DNA from: Ustulina deusta
Taxonomy: Eukaryota; Ascomycota; Sordariomycetes; Xylariales; Xylariaceae
Reading direction: 5' to 3'
DNA length: 64,000 nucleotides
NCBI GenBank assembly: GCA_023159155.1
Contig: JAJNNX010000015.1
Location: 558,001 to 622,000, forward strand
Shown: piece by piece, positions 47,140 through 59,332 of the stretch
Layout: every line of letters starts with the position of its first letter
Numbering within the stretch: position 1 is the stretch's first letter
The notes under the pieces: model-generated
What the model was told of the DNA's origin: nothing
The model's input: the letters and a program-made list of their open reading frames with translations, nothing else
Database searches by the model: none
Made by a program: the position numbers and the translations under genes

Positions 47140-48222
47140 TCAAGCGTCTTGTTGCCTACTCTTCCAGCTGCCCTGTCCTTTAATCATGGCAGCGACCGTC
47201 TCCTCAATCGGAATAGGCTTCAACCCAACACGACTCAACAGTTTCTCTAGCGTAGGGTCGTCAACAAGGCACTCTCCGTCTTCAAGGGCCTCGTACGTGC
47301 TAACCCACCACTCAACAGCTGGCTTCGGCATCCCCTTTTCCTCGACATAATACCGCTCATGTTCGCGGCGCCCGACAATCTTGACTCGGACATCCTTGCC
47401 TCTCGCCTCCCCAACAAGCTGCGCGACCTCAGCGATCGTTTTGGCCGTTTCGGGGCGCGTAGACAAGTAGAGAGTTTTCCCCACGAACTCGTCATGGCCG
47501 GCTTCCGACTTGGAGCCGCCAGAGGCAAGGACGAGCGCACTAGCAACACCTAGGTCATGGATAGCGGACCACGAAATCTTCCCGTCACCAGCCAAAGCCA
47601 CGACGTCCCTCTCGCCCTGCGCGTTCCCGACGTCGAAATATCCAAGGTAAAGCGGCCAAGACTCATTGTACAGCCCCTCGCGCAGGATCGTGACACGGAC
47701 GCCGCGCGCCGCGCCGACGGAGCGAAGATACGCCTCTGTGCGCAGATGTGCGCGCATCACGCCCGCTTTGCTGTTTCCACCATCTCTGTCTCCGTCTCCG
47801 GCAGGGGACGAAGAAAACCTGAAGGCCAAGCTCGAATACACGATCCATTTCACACCGGCCTTCACAGCCGCGTCAATGGCGTTCTTGTGATGGCTCTCTC
47901 GTCCCCGGTTTCCATTACCTTCATCCGTCGCGGTGCCGTCGTAGTCCATCGCAACCCCGAAATCAAGAGCGATGTCTGGCGTGGAGACGAGGAAGAACCT
48001 CTCCACGCCTTCCAGGGCGCGCTCGAAAGTTGCGGCGTCTTCGAAGCGCGCGTGCCGGACTTGCACGCCGCTTGTCGCCAGTTTGTCCCATGTCTGCGAC
48101 CCCGGCGTTGACGATGTTAGGGCGATGACCTCGGATGGCCGTGCGAGCTGGTGCGTTAGGAGTGCGGAGAGCGTGGCTCCGCCCAGCTTGCCTGATGCAC
48201 CGACGATGGCTATTTTCGCCAT
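47140..48222 (-). CDS. NmrA-like NAD(P)-binding protein
   Basis: Single exon, 360 aa. ATG 48222 is placed directly before the Rossmann fold MAKIAIVGASGKLGGATLS (GxSGxLG). Further family features are EVIALTSSTPGSQ, FLVSTPD, AAVKAGVKWIVYSS, the ILREGLYNESWPLY substrate-loop region and GDGKISWSAIHDLGVAS. These match NmrA/PCBER-type atypical SDRs, which lack an active Tyr-Lys pair or use it variably. Some act as redox-sensing regulators and others as reductases. No neighbour points to a pathway. GC-rich coding sequence with Gly/Asp-rich insert (SSSPAGDGDRDGGNSKAG). Confidence 0.9.
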   Translation of the reverse strand: MAKIAIVGASGKLGGATLSALLTHQLARPSEVIALTSSTPGSQTWDKLATSGVQVRHARFEDAATFERALEGVERFFLVSTPDIALDFGVAMDYDGTATDEGNGNRGRESHHKNAIDAAVKAGVKWIVYSSLAFRFSSSPAGDGDRDGGNSKAGVMRAHLRTEAYLRSVGAARGVRVTILREGLYNESWPLYLGYFDVGNAQGERDVVALAGDGKISWSAIHDLGVASALVLASGGSKSEAGHDEFVGKTLYLSTRPETAKTIAEVAQLVGEARGKDVRVKIVGRREHERYYVEEKGMPKPAVEWWVSTYEALEDGECLVDDPTLEKLLSRVGLKPIPIEETVAAMIKGQGSWKSRQQDA

Positions 48223-49002
48223 TTCTATTGTACCTTTCTGTGTTTGGGTGTAGTGCAGGGTGTTGATTTGTTGCTCGACGGATAGGCTATGAAGACGAAT
48301 ACCCAAGGAGCAATAATAGATCTGTGGGTAGCTTGTTCAGTGTAGATAACATCCAATTAACCCCGTTCTTCAACTCGCCGAGGAGAGGCGGAATAGCTAA
48401 TATATATATCACTTCCCATTTATTTTTTCTGGGGTATCTAGTCAACTATATTTCTCCAATCAATAACATTAATTCCCTTTTCCACGGTAGACTTGCGACT
48501 TCGATGTAGTGAGGCAGGTCTTCATGATGACTTAATTAATAATCAACACGGGACGCGATTAGTTAAACAACCAACTTAGGAAAGAAACTGCGAACGAAGC
48601 ATTAGTGCCCTAAATTATCTAATCTGGTCCAGCTCTACATTACTGGATTGACATGGCGGATTGATCTCTTATCCCACGTCAAGGCGACATGACGTGACGC
48701 TCGGCGATAAGGTAAAGTTGAGTAAGATGGGGGGGATGGAGGTGTAAACGCCGATAACATAGGGAGAATCTGGTCTTGGCAAACCCCTCCTCCCCCAGGG
48801 TCCCATGCCGAGGCCCAAGAGCTAGAAAACGAATCTCTGCCACGTAAGGTGCAACGCATCATGTATGGAAGCCATCAATAATTTGCTATTTATTTTGTTT
48901 CAAGCACGGTCTAACCGTTTTCCCAGCTAGTCAGCCTGTTATGTAGATATTTAATACAATCCATCCGGACCCTCAAGTATATACTAAGGGCATGCGAGCC
49001 CA
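48223..49002. other. Intergenic
   Basis: Promoter of the NmrA-like gene and 3' flank of xanthine dehydrogenase. AT-rich. No gene seen. Confidence 0.5.
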
Positions 49003-52000
49003 CTATATGGCGATAAAGAAGCTCTTTTCGCCTTCCTTCGGAAGGACTCGCGCCCGCTCCATAATAGGATCAACACACGATAATCGGATCCTCTCAGGCG
49101 TCGCAGGGCTCTCGAGCCTCAATAAGCCATCGTCTTCACCACCCTCGGCGCCCAATTTGGCCTTCACACCATAGTCTGCGCGTGCGCCTTTCAGGGCGTC
49201 CCGGATCGCGAAGAACACGGCGCTCCCCATGAACAGGGGAGGTTCGCCGACTCCTCTACTCCGCTGGATCGTGCGCAGATTCTCCCACGTTACACCCTTA
49301 AGGAGACTGACATTGAAGACCTGTGGTATATCGCGGAAGCCAGGGATCTTGTATGCACCTGGGCCCTTGGTAAACAAGTTTCCTGCCATTGGGCCGTTAC
49401 GGAGCCACAGGCTCTCTTCCATTGTGAAGAGACCCATGCCTTGGACGAAGGCTCCCTCTATCTGACCGTAGTCAATTGAGGGGTTGATCGAACGGCCGAC
49501 GTCCATCTTAATGTCAGCTCTCAAGCATGTCCAAGTCCCAGTGAGGCAGTCAATCTCAACTTCCGCAGCCGTGACACCTTGAGTGAAATAGAAGAACATC
49601 TTTCCAACGTTCTCGCCCCATTTATACCCAATCTCTGGCGTCTTATAGAAGCCATTGGCGCTTAGGTTCACACGGTCGAAATAGGCAGCGTGGGCAAGCT
49701 CCTTCATAGTCGCTTTCGGCCCAAGCTTTTCTCTGTACGGAGCTAGGCGAGCATTAATCTGCTCGCAGGCATTCCACAACGCATATCCGTTCAAGTCAGA
49801 AGATGCCGAAGCTGCTGTAGCTGACGTATTTGCGACAGTATTTGTAGCAGTCTCTGAAATGAACACGCTTTCCATCGGGACTTGCAGTGCCTCAGCAGCG
49901 ATAGTGATCATCTTGGTGTGCAGTCCTTGGCCCATCTCGGTTCCTCCATGCGCGACGAGGACTGATCCATCGTGGTAAATGTGAACTAGCGCACCGGCTT
50001 GGTTGAACCAAACCGCTGTAAAGGAAATGCCAAACTTCGTCGGGATAAGGGCGAGCCCACGCTTGCGCCATTTGTGATTTTCGTTAAACTCCTGGACAGC
50101 CTTTCGTCGGTTGGCATAGTCCGACTCTTCTTTTACTTGCTTGTACATTAGTGGAACATGCCAATCTGTAATAGTCTGGTTGAAGTGCGTCTGGTCATCA
50201 ATCTGGTACAAGTTGATTTCGCGGAGATCTTCTACGGCCATGCCTAGCCGATCGGCAACTTCAGACATCATTGACTCGGCAATGAACATGCCTTGAGGTC
50301 CTCCAAAGCCACGGAAAGCCGTGTTTGACATCGTATTAGTCTTACATAAACGACCGCGAACGTGGACGTTGGGGAACTTGTAGCACCCATCGATATGGGT
50401 CATGCAACGTTGGCAGACAGCCGCGCTGAGATCGCGGGAGTACCCAGCGTTACCGAACACATCGGCGTCGAGGGCTTGAAACTTACCGTCCTTATTGACG
50501 CCAACTTTCCATTTTGCAAGGAAAGGGTGGCGTTGCCCAGACATTACCATGTCCTCATCTCGGTTGAGCATACACCGAACAGCACGCTTGGTTTTTTGCG
50601 CAGCCAAGGCCATCATGGTGCTGAGATGGTGGCATCTCGTTTCCTTGCCACCAAAGCCTCCACCCAAACGCTTGACTCGTGCCACGACTTTGTTTGCCTG
50701 TACACCGAGGATGTTGGCGGCATGTATTTGGCTATATTTCCGTTAGCTTGAAATCTCATGCGAATTGAGTCTGGTAGAAACATACGTCTCAGTCGGATTT
50801 TGACTACTAGCCCAGATTTCCATCTCACCATCTTCAGGTTTGGGTATTGCAACGCATGCATTGGTTTCAAGATAGAAATGTTCTTGCCCGCCCATTCGCG
50901 TCACACCAGTAAATACGTGATCGCATTCCTTGAAAGCCTCCTCCGTGTCACCTTTCTTGATATAACCAAAAAAGTCATGGAAGCTTTCTTTCTCGATTGC
51001 CTCTTCCATTGTGAAGATAGCTGGAAGGTCCTCATATTCAATCTTGACCGCGCGGACCCCATCGTTTGCTCTGGCCTTCGAAGTGGCTAAAATTACGGCG
51101 ATGGGCTGACCCGCGGTGAATACCTCATCTTCAGCGAAGAAATAATCGTCCGGATCCGGTGCACCCCATCTGTTGGCCTCGGGTGTACGCACATCATTTC
51201 TATCAACGACATCAACCACCCCTGGAATATCTAGAGCAGCAGAATAGTCAATAGATTTGATCTTCGCGTGTGCCCGAGAGGAGAAGACGATGGAGGCGTG
51301 GAGTTCATTCTTCAAAGGTGGGAAATCGTCGGTGTACTGTGCCTCGCCAGTCACTTGTTTCAAAGCAGCAACGTGATTGCCAGCTTTTCCAAGGGATTCC
51401 TGAGTGTATTCGGCGGTCGCCTCATTATCTTTCCAACCTGTTGACAATGCCCGCTCCAGCTCTTCGACAGCCTGGCTATCCCCATGTTTGCTCTCTATGT
51501 TGATTTCCGATAGCACATCGTGATAGAACCGATAGAAGAACCCCAAAGCCAATGATTTTCGGTATGATGCCATGCCTCCAGGAACACTGAACTGCAGGTC
51601 AAAATCGGATTCGAGCGCGTTCATAGTGCCCTCAAGCGTATCCGGATGCGCAAACATCTTCCCCTTCAGGTACTCGTTTGCTTTTTTTGCCGCAATGGTG
51701 AAAGGTGCCATACCACCATATACGAGATTACAGTGCTCGACTATGCCTTTCTTATTGACACTTACATGAAGTGCGCTGGTCACTATCGCGATATCGTCGT
51801 CCTTTCTCTTAGCCTGCTTATAAGCTCGGAAATAATCTCCCTTTTCGTTCGTCACCGGTATGCGAATAGAGGCAATGATGGCATCCGAGTCCAATGCTGT
51901 CTTGCGATAACCTTTGAAAAAGGTTGCCATAGGTAACTCGGTTTCCTTCCCCCTGGATTTCGCAATGAGTGTACAGTTCGCCGCGACGAACACGGGATTC

Positions 52001-53217
52001 AGATCAGATATTGGCGATGCCGTGGCCAGATTACCAGCCGGTGTTCCGACATTACGAATCTGCCTCCCGGCGAAATATTTGAGTTGTTTGTAAATAGCTT
52101 GGAATATCTGACCCCTTGCTTCTCCGTAATGCTTAATGGCCTCTTGGCAAATAGCTTCAAGGTCCGTGAGAACAACGTTTCCACCAATCTCGACATGGTC
52201 ACTCTTGAATGAGTAACGCCGCAATTCAGGGATGTCACCGACAAATACAGAGACCGGATACTGCACCGATTTGAACTTGATCTCGATCTGTGTCTCTGTG
52301 CTGCCACCGATTACCTTCGCATTCGGGTGCAAGCTCTTGATTTCCAACAGCTGTTCCAAAGTAACTGGGCGGTACCACCACTTTCTCTTATTTCCGAAAG
52401 CCAAGGGTTTGAACTCATGCTTCTTCAGCACAGGAGGGAAGATGAGCTGGGTGTCTGGATTGTATTCGATGAAACCTGGGGGGTCGAACCGCTTAATGGG
52501 CTGATCACCATCTAGGTTTTTGTCCTTGCAGCACCCACCACCTGTGCTGTTACCATTTTCCATGCAACAACCAGAACCACCATTCGCCGTGCTTTTCCCG
52601 CATGCATTTTTCGCGCTGAATGTCTGGGCAGCGTCAAGAATAGGGCGGTACCCTGTGCAGCGACAGAGGTTGCCATCAAATGCCTCCTCGATGTCATGCT
52701 CGCTGGGATTTTCGTTATTTCGGAGTAGAGCGTATAGACTCATGACAATCCCAGGCGTACAGAAGCCGCACTGGCTTCCATTACCCTTCGCTATCCTTTG
52801 CTGAGCTGGGTGTGGGTTTTTTACGTTGCCGATTCCCTCGATGGTTATCACATGTTTCCCGTCGACGCTAGCAAGTGGTGCCAGGCAAGCGTTCACACTA
52901 GCATGATATATCTTCTTGGTAGTTGGGTTGTATTGGCTGATGACTACTGTGCAGGCACCACATCCGCCTTCAGCACAGCCGCTACGTAGTGTTGGTTAGA
53001 CATGCTAAATAAGAGTAGGCAAGATATGAACGTACAGCTTCGTTCCTGTTAGGCCTATCCCACGAAGATACTCTAATAAAGTGACTTCGGGGTCGATCTC
53101 GTCAAGTACCACTCGGGTGCCGTTGAGAAAGAAACGAAGCGTGTCGTGGTAGACAGTCGTCAATGCAGAGGCATCGAAACCAGACTGTCTTTCTGGCGAG
53201 ACAGCGATGGGGGCCAT
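49003..53217 (-). CDS. Xanthine dehydrogenase (purine hydroxylase I)
   Basis: Exons 53217-53036, 52981-50786 and 50731-49003 (two 54-base introns), 1368 aa, normal length. ATG 53217 gives MAPIAVSPERQ. Domain order: plant-type [2Fe-2S] (GCAEGGCGACTV), second [2Fe-2S] (QCGFCTPGIV, NLCRCTGYRP), FAD domain (about 240-430; VIGGSTETQIEIKFK, PAGNLATASPISD), then the Mo-pterin domains. The Mo region has GGGFGGKETR, FRGFGGPQGM and GGTEMGQGLHTK, with catalytic Glu in GVGEPPLFMGS near 1290. It oxidises hypoxanthine to xanthine and urate with NAD+ in the cytosol, supplying nitrogen from purines. A Cys-rich linker (GSGCCMENGNSTGGGCC) follows the iron-sulfur domain. No other purine-catabolic gene is beside it. 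Confidence 0.97.
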
Positions 53218-56200
53218 ATCTTGTGGACTGGCCAATTGATCTCTTGTGTGTATTTATTTGCGGCCAAAGGTCGCCAACGGCCTAAGTCTGAGGTCCGAGT
53301 TCAGACAGGCCAGCTGTGGTCGCAACACAACCAATGGCAGAGAACCTTGGTGGCTGCGTTCAAAACACTGTGTGGCGATGCCGATGTTGGGGATTAGAAC
53401 CAAATTTTGTATATTCACATCGTTTGTTGCGACGGCAACCAGTGGTAAGTGCACAGCACAGATCGCGTGTGCCGTTTGCCGTTTGCTGTATGGTGTATGC
53501 AGTAGGTGTAAGATAGGCAGGTGTAAAGGGGACAGACAGGTACGATATATTTCGTAGGAGAAGGACAAATATTGCGGTGTGGCGAGGTGATGAATAGACT
53601 TGACGCACCTTCTACGTAGGCATATCCGCCTGCATACAGATAGCTGTGAAGAGCGGCGAATCAGATGAGAACCATATCCAAATCCAAGTTGCATGCAGTC
53701 CCAGAGGGGTTGAAACAGCGGGGTTGAAACCCCACATTCCCACTGGCAATAAGTGTCAGCCCGTACCAGGAGACCGGTCATTGCGCTAGACACTACAAGG
53801 TAGGTAATGTAAGGTAGTACCATAGCGCACGGTATACCCCGAACATAGTGTACTATTCACTGATATCTGTATACAGAGTGTCCATACAAGCGGCAACAAT
53901 TGTCGGCCGGCTCCGTTCCGATCTGTTCCTGACTTACTAGTAGGTACCTAACTAAAATACATATACTAATGTCCAAGATTGATCTCTCACATGACCACTG
54001 CTTAGAAAGATATTGCTCCTTAAAAAAGTAATTGATTATCGGGATCTAGGTCATCGAGCTCAGTTAGGTATTACCTACATTTCTTCAAGTTCTCTAGGCT
54101 GTACATGCAGCCGTAGTAGGAACTTCGAGATGTTACTTCATTGTCCCCGGTACCTATATTCCAAGCAATGCGCCTCGGCATCAAAACTCAGGCTTGTACA
54201 ATGTTGCACATAAGACCGGACATCTCGCAACCTTTGAATCGCCGAGACTTGTGCCGCGTTACATTTTAAATGGCAATTGAGGTTTCACCTTTTAGAAGTA
54301 GGTACCATTTATAGAATTTGTAGAATCAGAGGGGTTCAAAAAATGGAGACAAATCAGGTAGTTAGTAAATCTACAGACAGCAAATATTCTAAAATAACAT
54401 TATAGCCTTAACTTAGGTATAACCTTGATAATACCCTAAAGACAGATAATTATACCCTCAAAACTTGGAAACATATATTGTAAATAAAATATTGTAAAAT
54501 CATCCAAAACACTGCTAAGTATTTTTAACCTTGAAGTTACTATTGCCGGACACTGCAAGAACCGTACCAATTTATTCTACCAGGACGTTATCCTTAGACA
54601 GCTCAGAAACTATACATTCATTCAAATCAGTAAAGATTTCGTTCAGAGCCTCCATAAAGGGGAGTAATCTCAGCTATCCGTTAATATCATAGACTTCAAT
54701 ATATTCTATTTAAGGTAAGAGAAATAATAGTTTCAGGTAAGTTTTATAAAGTATTCTTTCAAAAGCATAGTCAGTTACAATGGAGACAATCGAGGTTTAT
54801 ATAATAAAATAATACTCTGCTCGAAACAATATATCAGTTTTCCCCATATCGGACTTCCTCACCTCAAGTGATTGCTCCCCAAGTAAACGTCACACCTTGA
54901 TAATGAGTGACTACGAGGATAACTGGTATTCCTCGTTGGCCAGATCCACGCCACAGGCATAACCTCAAGTGCAGGAGCTCATCTAGAGTTTAGAGATTCA
55001 TCAATAATCGGCTGAGACATGTCTTTCATTCTAAGCTCCTTAGCATCCTCTTGTCCTACCAATTAATTTATTCATGCTGCCTACGGCAGAGTAGTTGCAT
55101 ATTGAAGCTGTAAGGATCATCAGTAGCCAAGACTCGAAAGTCAGTCCCGTGAGCATGACCATCTCTTGAATATGAAAGGCACATAAATGGAAACAACAGG
55201 ATGCGACCCCGTTGCGGTACGGGACTTCGTCATTATTCCTAGCGCGGAAGCCTTCGTCGTCTCCGGCGACACGTCGTATGAGGCACATACTGCCGGCGCC
55301 ATTGCTGTGGATCGCACTACAAATTATGTTAGGTACGACACAAAGATGGGCTTTGGTACCTATTACACTGCCCCGGATTTCGCGTGCTTGATCACCCTCC
55401 CCCGGAACACTTGGCTCCAACCTCAATTTATTACGCCTTCTCGTGTAAAACTGTGGTGTGAGTAAATATGAGCAAATAGCGAATAAAGTGTTTATTCCAC
55501 ATTAAATAGACCATCCCGTGCGTCTAGATTTGCACCAGTAAAAAGCTACAATATTACGCAAGCAGAGTTGTAGTGAGAGTGAGTAACAACTGCTGGATAT
55601 CTAACATGGATGAATGAAGGCATATATCCCCCTGTATGGCTTAGTCCGTTATGCCCAAAGGTTCTACATTACCTCCGCCCCGGTGGTATATTACCCAACA
55701 GCCAGAGATCCGTTCTACATAGATCCCCAGGGAATGGGGCTGTCACGGGCTTCTCCCATGTTTGCTCATCTACAGTATATGTTTGCCGTCACTGTCCGCT
55801 ACGGTATATTGAAGATTTGAATGTGGCAGTTATCACATACGAGCCTGACTCGATGTTATGATGAAAGGGTCCTTAAACAAGGAGGTAAAGGGAAGACACA
55901 GCTCTGGGGGTAGAAGGGTTGAAAAAGTATGCGTAAACACAGGTAGTTCTCGTAGAGGGTGTGCGCTAGAGATGAAACCCTGATAACAAATCACCTTGGA
56001 GGGGGAGGTTGCGGTTTGTCATAGCAAGACAGATAGACACAATAAGTTCTCGATCTAGTACGGATGCCACAGTTCAGACTGCCTGTTGTTCCAGCAATGG
56101 GTTATTATTATTGCACAAGAAGGGGCAGTTCTATCGTTGTGAGCAAAGCTTACATAATTACCCCTGACATGGTCTGTGCTGTAGTCTTTTTGGATTTGTT

Positions 56201-57314
56201 AATGTACCTTTGCGATACCCCAGGGATACGGCACGGGAATAAACCAAGCTGACACTTTCAGCTGAGGACTTCGGCACCGGAGTCCTTGTTTCGCACCCAT
56301 CTCGTCCGATCGGATCCTGTGGAGCGACTATGCCGGAACGTAACGACTCGTATTCGGCCGGGACTAGACCTCCGGACATTCAAGTTGGCGTCATGAATTC
56401 TCGGTGATACGGCGCACCATCCGCGACCTGCGCAATAATTATTCTGTGAACAAGATCTGCTCCTCCATATTCTTGACAAAATATTTAGCTGGGGGACAAG
56501 TCGCTATTTATAAAAGCGCAGTGCAGAATATGCGAGCACAGCATGAATCTCGAACCCGCCATTGTGCTTCGTTGTATGTCTTCCGCTTGGCGCGGAGCGA
56601 AGATGTACCGAGCGTCGATTTTCAACTTCTTTATCTCATTACTAGATCTCCATCTCATTATTGGAGACTGGTCGACATTTCTCGCATTTGTTGTTCTTCC
56701 CTCTTCTCCCAGACTGCCACAGCTGCCCTTATGAACTGACTTATTATAATTGTTCTTATCACTACGATTTCAGGCTAAGCCTGTAATAATCTTGGGCAAT
56801 AGCTGGGGTCATACACTTGTAGACTGGGTGTAGGAGGGAAAATATCTCCCTTTTCCAAGATTGTCAATTGCCACATCTCAGCCGATGGACGACAATAAGG
56901 AACAGTAAACTACGCCCAAGCTACCGATACACCAGCTGATTAGTCAAAACAGGACTGCTTCGCCTTGTGTCACTCGCCTATTTAATATAATGGCACAACG
57001 GGAAAATGAAAAGATTTGCCGAGAAGGAAATGCCAAGGTTGTTGGCAGGCCCCGGCTGATCTTGCTGCGTACCCGGTCCCGGTGAGAAACCCCTCAATTG
57101 TCAGTATGCCAGCATGGTTATACGTAACATGGGCACGATAAGATGTGGGGAGGAACAGGGGGACTGAGCCGGAGTGTTTTTGGATCCATAGCATGCTTGA
57201 ATTTTTTTTATCTCCCTTTATGGACATGTCACAAACCTTCCAGATCGTCCTCATTCTTCTCGTCATTTCTCCATCCTCCCGTGTAAGCAAGCCTCATCAC
57301 CACAACTCGCCGCC
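53218..57314. other. Long gene-poor, AT-rich stretch
   Basis: No convincing gene. 53,220-53,830 is less AT-rich, with frames on both strands, and is probably the xanthine dehydrogenase promoter/leader. 54,200-54,850 is very AT-rich. Short frames at 55,187-55,860 and 56,160-56,740 do not resemble any family and do not splice together convincingly. Possibly mutated repeat DNA. Confidence 0.5.
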
Positions 57315-58898
57315 ATGTCTGCCGCGGGGCCCAACGGCGACGACCCTTATCCCGGTCTCGCCTTCGACAACATCATCGACGGCAAGCCGAGGAGCTCGGA
57401 CGTCAAGGAACAAGTCGTCGATCCGCGGACTGAGGAATTGCTCTGGGATGTCCCCGTAGCCTCGGCGCAGGACCTCGACGACGCCGTGGATGCCGCCAAC
57501 CGCGCCTTCAAGACCTGGAAATATGCGTCTCATGCGGAGCGTGAAAAGGTACTTCAAGATGTCGCGGACTGTCTGCGCGCGAATAAGGATATCCTGGCGC
57601 ACATTCACATGAAAGAGACGGGCAAGTCGTTGATCATGGCGAGCGTCGATGTCGAGGTCGCGGCTCTCCATTATGAGTATTACAGTACGCAGTTCTATAG
57701 TTCTCGCCCATGATGTCTGCATAAGTGGAATTCAGCTAAAAAAAAGCGTTTAGAGGGCATAACTCTAGAAGATGACGTGCAGCACGAAGATGACGAGGTT
57801 AAGATCGTGGGGACGTATGTGCCCATCGGCGTCACAGCTGCCATATCGCCATGGAACTTCCCCATGATCTTGAGCAGCGTGAAAGTAGTTTCCGCGCTGG
57901 CCACGGGCAACTGCGTGATAATCAAGCCGTCTCCCTTCACGCCGTACGCGATCCTCAAGTTCTGCGAGCTCGTCCAGTCCGTGCTGCCACCGGGCGTCTT
58001 CCAGGCGTTGAATGGCGGCGCCGACCTCGGCGAGCGCATGACGCTGCATCGGGGCATTCACCACATCAGTTTCACGGGCACCGTGGCCGTGGGCCAGCGC
58101 ATCCTCCAGAACTGCGCCAAGACGATGAAGAAGGTGGTCCTCGAGATGGCCGGGAACAACGCGGCCATCATCTGCGAGGACGCGGACCTCGAGAAGGTCG
58201 TCCCGAGCGTCGGCCAGGGCTGCTTCTTCCACGGCGGCCAAGTCTGCGTGGCCTCGAAGCGCATCTACGTCCACGAATCTCTATACGACAGGTTCATGGC
58301 GCTCTTCATCGAGGAGGCGAAGAAGTACACGCCGAAGAACATCCTGTACTCGCCGCTCAGCAACCGGGCGAATTTCGAGCGCGCCAAGTCTTTCCTCGAC
58401 GACTGCAAGAGGAACAATCACGAGATCGTCATCGGCGGCGAGGTCAAGAGCGACGAGAAGGGGTTCTGGATCCCGCCTACGATCGTGGCCAAGCCGCCCG
58501 AGGGATCCCTGGTCGTGCAGGAGGAGCAGTTTGGTAAGCATGTTCTTTACTTCCCGATAAAAGGGCCAGTGAGTAGTATCGGCCCTATACGAGGCTAATA
58601 TCTGTGCCATCCAGCGCCCATAACACCGGTCCTGACGTGGTCAGACGAGGACGACGTCATCGCGCGCGCCAACCTCGACAACGCCGGGCTCGGCGCCTCT
58701 CTGTACACGCCAGACCTAGAAAAGGCTCGTCGCATCGCGCAGAGGCTCGAGTCTGGCTCTGTGTGGATCAACCGCTTTGAGCGCCCGCACTTCGGGGCGT
58801 ACTTTGCCGGCTGGAAGCTGAGCGGATTTGGCGGCGAGCTCGGGAAGCACGGCTTGTATAATTACTGCCAGGTGCAGTGCTTACACTTCCATAAATGA
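57315..58898 (+). CDS. Aldehyde dehydrogenase family protein
   Basis: Exons 57315-57684, 57736-58533 and 58615-58898, 483 aa, all joints in phase. ALDH features in order: VDPRTEELLWDVPVA, a helix with RANKDILAHI, cofactor-binding ISPWNFPM and IIKPSPFTPY, HISFTGTVAVGQ, general base E260 in VVLEMAGNN, catalytic C294 in GGQVCVASKR, and EEQFAPITPVL. The end is LSGFGGELGKHGLYNY. The usual LELGGK motif is LEMAGN, and the PFGGxKxSG motif is GAYFAGWKLSGFG. This marks a divergent subfamily that may favour particular aldehydes or semialdehydes. No targeting signal. It converges on the aminotransferase gene. Confidence 0.93.
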
Positions 58899-59332
58899 GG
58901 GATACCGAAAATTAATGTGGTACGAATGAATGAATGGAATAGGAAGCGGTTCTTGTCTTAGCAGAAAAGCATATAAAATAAAAGGTAGAGTTGGCTTTAA
59001 CCACGCAAGTTTGTATATGCGACGGGATTCTAGACCCGACATGAGTCGAACAATATCTAACCTACCTATCTAGGTAGTAAGCATGTTTCTTTGTTATAAG
59101 CTTTTGTTGTATTAGTGCAAATGATATGTAGTGATACGCAATGACTGTATATATATATAGCATGACGTGGTTGACAGACACTGAAGCCGAAGGAATCTTG
59201 ATACCTCCAGGTTATACCTAGCGCGCACTTAATAAGCAACTACTAGGCCAAGCTTAAAAAAGACGTCTTTCTAGGCGAGTTATGACATCTACTGTTCACT
59301 TGATCTAATCCTCAATCGCAAAGCTCGGCAGC
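58899..59332. other. Gap between convergent genes
   Basis: 3' flanks of the aldehyde dehydrogenase and the aminotransferase. TATATATATA run near 59,150, nothing else seen. Confidence 0.5.

Noticed and set aside
53254..53823. 189-codon minus-strand frame upstream of xanthine dehydrogenase
   Set aside because: No domain, odd composition, and opposing frames in the same place. More likely promoter and leader.
53900..53930. TCGG...CCGA as a purine-regulator site upstream of xanthine dehydrogenase
   Set aside because: The spacing is 11 bases rather than the 6 expected for a UaY-type site.
55187..55861. Short plus-strand frames in the desert before the aldehyde dehydrogenase
   Set aside because: No family resemblance, no good starts or splice joints.
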